Part shown: one piece after another, positions 43,851 to 53,935 of the stretch
Layout: each line of letters begins with the position of its first letter
Position numbering within the stretch: the stretch's first letter is position 1
Assembly (NCBI RefSeq): GCF_943734655.1
Contig: NC_071355.1
Coordinates: forward strand, 200,774,939 to 200,838,938
Direction of reading: 5' to 3'
Source: Sabethes cyaneus
Taxonomy: Eukaryota; Arthropoda; Insecta; Diptera; Culicidae
DNA length: 64,000 nt
The notes under the pieces: model-generated
The model's input: only the letters and a program-made list of their open reading frames with translations
Database searches by the model: none
Told to the model about the DNA's origin: nothing
Translations under genes and position numbers: made by a program

Positions 43851-45957
43851 CGCCAGAAGCAAGTATCATTAGGCGCCTATAATAATGATTTGGCTTGTTT
43901 TTCGGTTTGTTAATCGAAGAGGAGTGCGAGAAGTGTGGAAGATAGGATGATTTATCGTGGGATTTATTTCAGAGCTACCCAAAGCCGTAGGGAACAATGC
44001 TGCTTAGATAGGTGATAAGTGAAAAATTAGCTTGTTTCTTCACTGAGGCACCACGATAACATCTAAACGCCCAACTAATAATTTGCCCTAGAGGTGTGTT
44101 TGAAACCCATTTTTTCCTTTTTTGTTTGTGTTAGTCGGACTTACGTACAGTTACGTTCTTCTGGAATTGCTTACCTGAAAATAAATAAAAGTTAAAAACA
44201 ATGATTAGTAAATACGACAGTTCGGACTATTGTTAATTTCTAATTAAAAAGTGATTAAAGCAATAAACTAAGTAAGCACCGTAACCCGCACTTCTCTCGT
44301 CCTGTTCGATCACCTCATCAATCCCCGTACCTGCGCTAGGGTCGGTCCTACACTAAGCCCGAAACCTCATCAAACCTTCGGCGCATCATAATAAAACTAA
44401 TTTCACACGAATTTATCTCCATCCTTCCCCCTGAGCCGAGACACAGAAGGTAGCTCATCGACTAAATAGCGCGCGGTGGTCGGTTCTGAATCGGATCCGT
44501 GATCCGTAACCAAAAACAACAACACCAACACAAACTATCGAACAATTAATCATGAGCCCAAGTCAGGCCGAGCTGATCCGAACTGAGCCGAGCCGAGCCG
44601 TGGTCATTAGTGGCGGCAACAGCCACCGCCGCTGACTATTATCGATCCAATCTGATTTGAGGTTCATCGTCGTAGAACGGACAACGTAATCCCACCCTCC
44701 TCGCACCACCGACCGTAGAGTCGACTAGAGGTCAAGTTTTCAATTTTATTTGATTTAAATTAAATCTCGATTTTATTGGGATGACTTTTCACAGTGCCGC
44801 TGAAAATTAGATTACTGATTTCGGCGATCCTCTCCCTTCTAATTTGTGTTTAGTTTGGACCCTTCTATCGGTTAATCGATTTAGCCTATCGGATAGATTA
44901 TTTATTTTTTATTAGTAAGGCAGCACCGGCAAATGTTTTGTTGGTATTTTTTTAATCATAAAAGCGTTGTTTCGAAAACTTTGTAAAATGATATAAAAGC
45001 AAGTAAAGCACCCCAATCTAGTGCAGATAATTATCCAGTAACTACCACCAATTTATCGCATAATTGAATTAGAAGCGCAAAAAGTTTTTCATTCGAATCA
45101 ATTTTCAGCAGCGTTAGCGAAAGCGAACCTTTTTCTACTGATTCCTATTCTCGTCAAACTTCAAATTAGACTAAAACTTTTTGATTAATGCAATTACACT
45201 AACACGCTAGGGCAATGTGCAGGCACATTATATACACTATCATACAAACACACAACTCATGAAACTGCCGCCAGTCGTACGGTACGGTACGGTTTTTCCT
45301 ATGCTATGAAGAAGAAAAATGCATTTCCAAACTTTCCTCACTCGACCTCTCCTACCTAAATTCCCCCCGTGAAAGCAAGAAGCAGTTAGTTCAAGTTTTA
45401 GCAGACTTCCGAAAATAGTTCGCTGCATACGATATACATACCTCCCCGAAGGCTTTGTTGCTTTCAGGAAAGCGCATACATTCGATTATTGCCCCCGGTC
45501 GAACCCTTTTTGTGCGACACAGGAAAGTTAAATTATACCATGACTAGGACGCCACGTGTCTGAAACGGGAACACGAGAAAGTTCAGTGCATTGCTATATG
45601 TCTCGATTTGGGCTAGCTATGCGAATGGGAAAATTTGTTGATAAATTGTCGTCTAAAGAAAGCATTTATTAACATATACATTAAAAAGTTACGTGAGCAC
45701 CATTACTGAAATTTCAAACAGAATTGTGAACCTCTCCTCCTGTAATCCTCATCGAATATTTGGTTAGGAATTTCGCTCTCAGGGGTGCCTTCTATTCATC
45801 TTTTGGATTGTCTGAGCCGCAAATCAACACTCGAAATGACTCCACAAATTATCCGTTTTACAACACGACCTTTGAAAAGCTGGTACTCACTGATCCAGAA
45901 TTGCAGTAGATCATTCCAAACCAGGAAAAACGCCATACGAAGCATTCACTAATTTTA
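43850..45957. other. Unique non-coding island, candidate regulatory DNA
   Basis: Repeat-free by eye. 44280-44720 is GC-richer and contains GAGCCGAGCCGAGCCG. TTAATT/TAATTA cores lie at 44225, 44545 and 45180. A pyrimidine-rich run before 44150 and AG-then-GT-like dinucleotides do not form a convincing exon. No protein signature is seen in any frame. Confidence 0.4.
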
Positions 45958-46480
45958 ATGTGCAGTAGAGTTACCCTCATCAAACAATTAATTTTCAGTA
46001 GCAAGATTTAACATTACATGAGAATTGTAAGCTTTGCTACAGATAATTTTATCAATGTTTCTTAAAGGATTCTCAGCTTTCCAATGGTGGTCTTAAAATG
46101 AAGATCGGTTGGGGGCTCATGGCGAAAACAGCGATTGTTTTATAAAATTCAATATGGCGACCACATCAAGATGGCCGTCAAAAAATTTTGTACTCCATTT
46201 GAATGAACTGTTCCTGTTCTGTACAGAACCATGCCATTTGTTAGTTGTTTCATGGCAAATTTAGGGAATATCACAGCATATAGATCTCAAGTTTTGCTAA
46301 AAGCCCAATATTTTTTAAAACTTTTGGGCTCTTTGGCGAACGAAGGGTCCACTGTTACGTGGTATTAAAAGTGCAATTCTTATTTCTTAACCATTTTCAA
46401 CCAATCAAGTGCAAAATTTCCAATATTTGAAGACATCGTGTCAGTAGTGGCCACGTTTCAGCGAGAATTACTCTTCTACA
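45958..46480 (+). repeat. GGGGGCTCATGGCGAAAA repeat, uninterrupted copy
   Basis: This is the cleanest copy of the family at 26820 and 27275. It starts at GTGCAGTAGAGTTACCCTCA and passes through GATCGGTTGGGGGCTCATGG, AATATGGCGACCACATC, TTGGCGAACGAAGGGTCCAC, AGTGCAATTCTTATTTC and CCAATATTTGAAGACATCGT. No open frame. Confidence 0.7.
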
Positions 46481-46596
46481 AGTTGTGCTTGACTTTCAAT
46501 CGTCGTCAGTTGTAACAATCGCCAGCATCAATTGAAGCATGCTTGAAAGGTTCTGTTCAATAAATGAAACAAGTCGCCTCATGTGTGAAGCAAAGG

Positions 46597-46962
46597 CCCA
46601 GCTAGCATTTTCATATGTATAAAAAGGTAAAAATCAGCATTACGTACAGATATACATGCTAAATAAATCGTATTTCATGCGCGAAATTGGCATATCCGTA
46701 CTATTTTGGAGGCGATATACGTGATTACGAATAATTTTGAGCGTTACGACTATATAAGTATTTATATACGGTAATATCCGATTAAGCGCGAGTCGCTCCG
46801 TACTACTCTACGATTTTGTGCTGAAAATCGCATGTATCATTATATACGACAAAAAATCAACTTGATTCCACTTTATCCAGCTTTAGTTACGATTTCGAGT
46901 TTGTTAGGAGATATTTTCGATAGTATTCGTACATTGATATACAAGTTGGTGCTAGCTGAGGG
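46597..46962 (+). mobile_element. MITE, AGCTAGCA family, copy 3
   Basis: The ends CCCAGCTAGCATTTTCATAT and TTGGTGCTAGCTGAGGG are the best-preserved of the three copies. It carries a 30-bp segment around 46679-46705 that copy 2 lacks. No coding capacity. Confidence 0.85.
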
Positions 46963-46964
46963 CA

Positions 46965-48240
46965 TGAATCAAAGGTAAGAGAAAATCAGTTTCATTTATT
47001 TGTTTCGACGACCCAGGGCTCGACAGGTGGGGCACATGCCCCAGCGACTCCAGCCTGATCACGCCAGTGGCCCAAGTATCAAACAGAACGCGCTGAAACC
47101 ACAGAATACTATTTCAAAACACTTAGCTGAAGCTTTCTATGATAATATATTGCAGCATGTGTTGTTCTACAGGCGTTGGATAATTAATGAAATTAGATTT
47201 GTAGTACAACAATGGAACAATACGACAGCAGAAGTCTTCGTTTTTCCTTACCATACCCGCAAAAACAACACTTACAAAGTAGCAGTTCCTAGAAAAAACA
47301 ACACAAAAACATTATCGTTAACTATTCCGAAACAATCACAACCAACACCCAACCGAACGCACTTCTTCTTGACGCAAGCGCAATTAGCAATTATTAATTA
47401 GTCGAATATCATTTTAGTAATTAACATTTTGCACTCGAGGCTCTGCCTCGGCTACGTTCGCAGCAAACTTAACGCGCGCGGGTGGGTGGTGTCGAACACC
47501 GACTCGTTTGGCAAAACGGCTTGCTCGAAACCTTCTAGGAAACAAACAAATGAGCCAAGAGACGTCTCATCCCTCACCGTTTGCCCTCCTACCCCCTCAC
47601 CGATGAACGGAGTACCCGATGCATCGATGCGCCAATGTCGTGTCTAAGAAGAACAGACCCAAGGCAAGGTGAAAATGCATTATTTAACATTTGTAATGTG
47701 ATTAGCCAGAATGGGTGTACCTGTAAACACAGATCCGCTAGCGGAACGCAGAGCGGGACAAACAACGGTGGGCAGTGCCTTGGATCATTATCTATCATTC
47801 GAAGTTTCGAAAAAAAGAGACTTTTCTGGCGAGGAATGTCTAACGCGCCCGCACGCGTGAGATAAAGTTTGCAGCTTTGCTGCTGCTGCACCTTGCTGCA
47901 CCAAAAGCGAAGGCAGGGGAAAACAGATACCCGGTAATCTAAATTTCTAATTAGTCCATCATTAATTATATCTCGTCAAAGGAAATAAATTGCAATTAAG
48001 TCATCTATCACTCAAAAGTGCATACACGTTACATTGGCTCGTTGCTTAGTTCACTCGCCGTGTCGCATTCCATTGGGTGACGATCAGCATTGGGGGTGTG
48101 GGGGTAAATCAATTTGCATTAAGTTACACCTTTTCAATATTGCCAAGCCTGTGTAACTGCTCTACACTTTGGGAAGGAATCAGGGTTCATGATCAGTTCA
48201 ACAGTTTTCTGATTGATAGAACAATCTGATGGAGTGGAAT
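46965..48240. other. Spacer, GC-richer 47440-47920
   Basis: A 133-codon frame (47000-47401) has an Asn/Thr/Gln-rich C-terminus and no known domain, so a gene cannot be supported. Overlapping frames on both strands at 47580-47890 are composition effects. TTGCTGCTGCTGCACC and an inverted GTGCAGCAAGG overlap at 47875-47900. Confidence 0.4.
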
Positions 48241-48303
48241 ATGTTAAATTATGATTGCGTCACGCATTCTAGAAGAATTCTACTGTTATTATATAAAGGA
48301 TCA

Positions 48304-48365
48304 AAAACAGCAGCAACAACAACAACTACAACAACAACAACAACTACAACAACAACAACAACAAG

Positions 48366-48399
<34 letters not shown>

Positions 48400-48488
48400 G
48401 CAACAACAACCGCAACAACAACAGTTGCAGCAACATCAACAACAACCACAGCAACAACAATAAGAACAATAACAACAACAACAACAAT
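48304..48488 (+). repeat. (CAA/CAG)n trinucleotide array
   Basis: About 185 bp of CAA units with CAG, CTA and GAA variants. The poly-Gln and poly-Thr frames across it start just outside and have no other coding signal. Confidence 0.95.
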
Positions 48489-48614
48489 AGATATTAAAAA
48501 TTAGGTGGAAAAGAAAGTCCTATAAACTGATGAATCCAAAATCAAGATTTTCACTACTATACAAAAGCTACACGGTCGCCATTTGATAGCAGACATTTAA
48601 CATTGATATGTATT

Positions 48615-48755
48615 CCCAAGTAACCGCTAAGCACTGAATTAAGCTTAAAAGCTGCTCTATATTTGCAAGTTACATGCTGCCAGATATAATTCAGCAATGT
48701 CAATGCATAGCAGCTTTGAAATGGCATTCTCAATGCTGAATTAAAAATTACTTGA
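48615..48755. mobile_element. Possible MITE with CCCAAGTAA end
   Basis: The left CCCAAGTAACCGCTAAGCAC then TGAATTAAG faces AATGCTGAATTAAAAATTAC then TTG at the right, an imperfect inverted repeat. AAGCTGCT and AGCAGCTTT (48648 and 48709) also pair inside. The target duplication is unclear. Confidence 0.45.
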
Positions 48756-48781
48756 AGCACTATGAAAAGCTGATTAGATGC

Positions 48782-50596
48782 TCTAAGCGAGCTTTAACAA
48801 ATATGAAGAACGAAAAAGATAAAAAAGAACATGGGAGAAGAGAAGGAAATCCCATAAGAAAACGAAGACAACGAAAAGGATAATGAGGATAAATTGGACA
48901 GAAAAGGAACTGAAGAAAAAAGAAGATAAAGTGGACAGTGGCGGTTTTAAACATTGCACTATGGGTAAAAATGAGCGAAAAAAGACGCAATTAAGATACG
49001 GCCGATAAAATATAGATGATCTTTTGTAAAATTATCGAGAGAATCTCGTGGTGCCAACCCTTTCCTTTTTGCCATCGAGAAGTGTCCCTTTTGGCTCATT
49101 TTCCCCTATTTTTGACATTCTTTTACACTTATTGGACTATACCAAGCTAAAATTTGAGGTATAAAACTTAAAAACCTGATAATGTTGTGTAAAAGAGACC
49201 GCAGAATCGAATAGGCTTTACCCCATTTAGTTTAGAGCACATTAATTTTATTGGTTGAGTTCCCGTTTGCTGGTTGGTCGGCTTGGTAACGCGAGTTCAA
49301 CCAAAAAAATTATTGTGCTCTAAACTGAATGGGATAATTCAGTTCAGTTTATTCGATTCTGCGAACTTTTTTCACAAAATATAAGGTTTTTAAGTTTTGT
49401 TTTTTCAAAACCTTGCTTGGTATAGCTCAATAGATGTAAGAAAATGTCAAAAATAGGGGAAAATGAGCCAAATGGAACACTTCCCGATGGCAAAAAAGAA
49501 AGGGGTTCGCACCACGAGATTCTCCGGAAAATTTTACATACGTTCACCTATATTTTATCAGCCTGCAGGCCGTATCTTAATTGCGTCTGTTTTTTGATCG
49601 TTTTTACCCATGGTACATTGGTGTTCATTCACCACTCAAAGAAAAAAAGAGAAAAAGTAGAACCTAATGAGACGAGGAACGGAGCAGACAAAAACGAAAA
49701 ACTGGACGGAAAAGGATTTAAAAAACGAACAAGAAAAAAGGGAAAATGGAAGCAAAAATGGAACAGAGGAAAATCGAAAGACTGAAAAAAGTCGAAAAAC
49801 GTGACAGGAAAATAAGAGAAAACGAATAGAGAAGAGGAAACAGCGAGCAGAAAAAAAGAAAAACGAGAGTGGGAAATAGGGAAAACGAGTCAGGAAAGGG
49901 AATGCGGAACGAAAAGAGAAAAGAAGTATAGCAAAAGAGAAAAAAAAAGATCAATGAAGGATACGAGGAGAATGAGAAAAAGAGGTATCAAAGGAAAAAT
50001 ATAGCACAAAAACGAGAAAACTGAACAGACAAAATAGAAAAGAAAAACGAGAAACACAGACTACGGAGAAGGGAAAAACGAAAGAAAAAAACTAAATACG
50101 GAAGATAAAAAAGGAAAACCAGAGAGGAAAGGAAAAAAGGGAGCCAAAAACAAAATACAAAATAAACGAGACAAAAAAGACAGATAAATGGGGAATCGAA
50201 AAAAGGAAAAAATCCAACAAACGAAAATAAAAAAACGAGAAGGAGAAGTTAGAAAAAGTTGAAAACTGGTGAAGAATGGAGGGGCTGAAAAGAAGAAAAA
50301 ACGGAAAACGAGAAAGGAAATAACAAAACACGAGTAAAAGGATAAGGAAAAATAGAACTGAAAGGAAGTAAAAAATGGTACAGTACACGAAGCAAATCAG
50401 AACACTAAAATAAGAAAAACTGAAATGAATCAAACTAGATCAAAAATAATAAAACGGAACGAAAGCTCGAGCAAAAGCCAAGAAAACGAAAACGAAAAGA
50501 CAAAAACGGAGTAAAAAGTGAAAAAAACGGGACTGGAAAAAAGAAAAAAATGGAGCGGACAAGAGGTAAAATCTATGAGAGAATAGGACGAAAAAT
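48782..50596 (+). repeat. Purine-rich tract interrupted by a palindrome
   Basis: From 48795 to 48945 and again from 49637 to 50596 the plus strand is almost all A and G (GGAAAAACGAGAAAG-like words), with few pyrimidines. The long minus-strand frames of Phe/Ser/Leu are artefacts. The palindrome 48951-49621 sits inside it. A similar tract lies at 60240-61090 and 63171-63490 on the same strand. Confidence 0.8.
48951..49621. mobile_element. Palindromic element, arms ~300 bp
   Basis: 48951-49256 is repeated inverted at 49294-49621. Matching blocks include GACGCAATTAAGATACGGCC, GAGAATCTCGTGGTGC, GGCTCATTTTCCCCTATTTT then TGACATT, TTTAGAGCACA and AACCAATAAAA / AACCAAAAAAA. The spacer is short (about 37 bp), so it is nearly a perfect hairpin in layout, though arm bases differ at many positions. 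No coding capacity. It resembles a Foldback or long-arm MITE. No target duplication is clear. Confidence 0.8.
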
Positions 50597-51062
50597 ATCA
50601 ATTCCAAGTTCAAGTTTGTGTTTAATTTCGTGCCTATGACTGGTTTGAAGTATAATTTCAAGTTCCAATTGGTCTAATTCAAGTCTGATTTAAAGTCCAA
50701 TATCAAGCTCAATTTCATGTCCGATTTTAAGCCTAATTTAAAGTCTAGTTTAATTCCTATTCATATTTAGACAGCCTAATTTCGAATACAATTTGATTCG
50801 CAATTTCAAATCTAATCCAACCTCAAGTCTAATTTATATACTATTTACGTCCAATTTCAATTCCAACTTTTAGCTCAATATCAAATCTAATTTAAAATCA
50901 AACTTTATATTTCAAATAAAATTTTAAGTCTAATTTCTAATAAAAACTCCAAATTTTTATAAAGTCTGATTTCATTTCTAAATCCAAGTAAAACTTCGAG
51001 CTCTCTATAATTAAGTCCAATTTAGATTTTAAGTATAATTTATTGTCCTATGTTCAGTTTGA
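50597..51062 (+). repeat. Degenerate AAGTCYAATTT minisatellite
   Basis: Words such as TTCAAGTC, TTTAAAGTCCAATATC and TTTCAAATCTAAT recur every 10 to 14 bases over about 460 bp, with much drift. It follows the purine tract directly. Confidence 0.75.
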
Positions 51063-51260
51063 TTACAACTCTGGGTATGAAATGGGAAAGACAACTAAGA
51101 AGAAGCGCCCAACATACCTCTAGCCATCCCAAGCACCTCCACGTGGCCTTTGCAGAAAATACTTCAATTTATTGAATTGAGTAGCCAAGCTAGGACGTGT
51201 GGGATCGTGGGGGTCTCAATTCCTGATCTTACAACTGTAGTTTTAGGCAACCATTGAATC
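51063..51260 (+). repeat. GGGTATGAAATGGG repeat, copy 2
   Basis: CTGGGTATGAAATGGGAAAG, GCCATCCCAAGCACC, CCTCCACGTGGCC, TTGAGTAGCCAAGCTAGGA match 14805-15025 in order. Confidence 0.6.
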
Positions 51261-52443
51261 ACACGACTTTATTTATGTTTATGTGGTATATAGCCCCGCA
51301 ATTGTTCTGTACTCTAACAGCTGGCTGTGAAGTCTATCGTATAAAAACAGAAGATCAAGCTTCGATAACGGAATGTAGCACCTAGGTTTTGCTTTGATGT
51401 GTTATGTTACTTAAACTAATATTTTTGGTAGTTTAATCTATTTTCAGAAAACGAAATAAAGCGCTTTATCCTTGACCAATTGCAGCCTGGTCACTGCATT
51501 GGTCTAAATGCCATTAGTTCAGCCCCGAGGGTCCGGAGGATCATTTAATCTTTATTAGCGAAGATACTCACAATGACTGTAAATAAATATAAAGGAAGCG
51601 TTTGGTACGAAATGTCCACGCTCTCTTCCTTTACCTTGATTTCAAGAAATTCAAAGGAATTAGGTAATACTTCTGGTTGAATCAAGCAACCGCCTTTTTG
51701 CAGGATGCCTTCTACAATTGACTGCGTTAGTAGGAGATTAGATTAGATTAGACAATGTCAAGTAATGTTGGCAAATCGAGCGAGAATCCAACGATGCCTA
51801 CTCTCACGCGAGAGAGTATGTGAAGCTTAGCATTCAACGCTTAGGCTGCTCACGCAAGCGTAAAACAAACAGCAGCCGTTGCTGTGTGCAGACATTCTGC
51901 TACCTACACACTCGCGAACGCACAGTCTCATATCATCTAAATTTGCTAAAAAGCACATTTATTGTGGTTGCATATATTACCACGAAAAAACTAGTAGACT
52001 GCGCCACATCTGTTATAAACTGCCTATAAGTGTGGCGTGGCAATACAATATGAAGATAATGCTTTATACCGCAATAAAAGCTTTATAAAATTCAAACAAA
52101 CCCAAGCGACTTTAGAATTGTTGTGTTAACAGTATTCCAAAATGCGAAGAGATTTTTTTGTTTTATTTTGCAATGCGTTGCTGCATGGCTCTGCCTCCAA
52201 TGAGCATCAATTTGGTTTATTCTTTTATTTTTCGCCGGAGCACTACAGAATACATACTCCCAAGGGTACTGTGCAAATCGTTTCACTCCGTATAATCGAC
52301 TGTCGAGGATAGTCTCTTTAGCACACGGCGCAAATAGCCCCCGGCTCTAGGGTGGGGAGAAAAATTAAGTCAGTTTGTAGTTGTGCCTTTTCTGTGCAAG
52401 TTAGTTGTAAGAGACAGCAATATTTGGCTTCAGGACATGATAG
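51261..52443. other. Spacer without supported gene
   Basis: 51940-52090 shares some sequence with 1911-2198. Two overlapping 69-codon frames (51820, 51879) have no domain. TTAGATTAGATTAGA occurs at 51738. Confidence 0.4.
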
Positions 52444-53843
52444 ATGATTAATAATTGATGATTGATGATTGATGATTGATGATTGATGATTGATGATTGA
52501 TGATTGATGATTGATGATTGATGATTGATGATTGATGATTGATGATTGATGATTGATGATTGATGATTGATGATTGATGATTGATGATTGATGATTGATG
52601 ATTGATGATTGATGATTGATGATTGATGATTGATGATTGATGATTGATGATTGATGATTGATGATTGATGATTGATGATTGATGATTGATGATTGATGAT
52701 TGATGATTGATGATTGATGATTGATGATTGATGATTGATGATTGATGATTGATGATTGATGATTGATGATTGATGATTGATGATTGATGATTGATGATTG
52801 ATGATTGATGATTGATGATTGATGATTGATGATTGATGATTGATGATTGATGATTGATGATTGATGATTGATGATTGATGATTGATGATTGATGATTGAT
52901 GATTGATGATTGATGATTGATGATTGATGATTGATGATTGATGATTGATGATTGATGATTGATGATTGATGATTGATGATTGATGATTGATGATTGATGA
53001 TTGATGATTGATGATTGATGATTGATGATTGATGATTGATGATTGATGATTGATGATTGATGATTGGTGATTGATGATTGATGATTAATAATTGATGATT
53101 GATGATTGATGATTGATGATTGATGATTGATGATTGATGATTGATGATTGATGATTGATGATTGATGATTGATGATTGATGATTGATGATTGATGATTGA
53201 TGATTGATGATTGATGATTGATGATTGATGATTGATGATTGATGATTGATGATTGATTATTGATGATTGATGATTGATGATTGATGATTGATGATTGATG
53301 ATTGATGATTGATGATTGATGATTGATGATTGATGATTGATGATTGATGATTGATGATTGATGATTGATGATTGATGATTGATGATTGATGATTGATGAT
53401 TGATGATTGATGATTGATGATTGATGATTGATGATTGATGATTGATGATTGATGATTGATGATTGATGATTGATGATTGATGATTGATGATTGATGATTG
53501 ATGATTGATGATTGATGATTGATGATTGATGATTGATGATTGATGATTGATGATTGATGATTGATGATTGATGATTGATGATTGATGATTGATGATTGAT
53601 GATTGATGATTGATGATTGATGATTGATGATTGATGATTGATGATTGATGATTGATGATTGATGATTGATGATTGATGATTGATGATTGATGATTGATGA
53701 TTGGTGATTGATGATTGATGATTGATGATTGATGATTGATGATTGATGATTGATGATTGATGATTGATGATTGATGATTGATGATTGATGATTGATGATT
53801 GATGATTGATGGTTGATGGTTGATGATTGATCATTGATGATTG
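52444..53843. repeat. 7-bp satellite (TGATTGA)n, about 200 units
   Basis: About 1.4 kb of nearly unbroken GATGATT units. Variants are few: GATTGGTGATT at 53066 and 53700, TAATAATTGATG at 52450 and 53085, GATTATTG at 53256, and TGGTTGATGGTTG at 53810. Because 7 is not a multiple of 3, the complement encodes the same heptapeptide INHQSSI in every frame, which explains the long minus-strand frames. Degenerate GATTGATCGATT DNA follows to about 53935. Confidence 0.98.
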
Positions 53844-53935
53844 TCAATATGGTTGATTGATCGATTATTTGATCGATTTATAAATTCATTGATTACATAA
53901 TTTGTTGATTTCAATTGGCCATCAATTGATCGATT

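Noticed and set aside
47000..47401. 133-codon frame as a host gene
   Set aside because: No motif recognised; the Asn/Thr-rich end is composition. Kept only as a note in the spacer entry.
48229..48504. Poly-Gln / poly-Thr open frames over the CAA array
   Set aside because: Three overlapping frames on both strands are equally open; no flanking coding signal.
53085..53847. Minus-strand open frames of 196-249 codons (INHQSSI repeats)
   Set aside because: Pure product of the 7-bp satellite; all frames give the same heptapeptide and there is no unique sequence.
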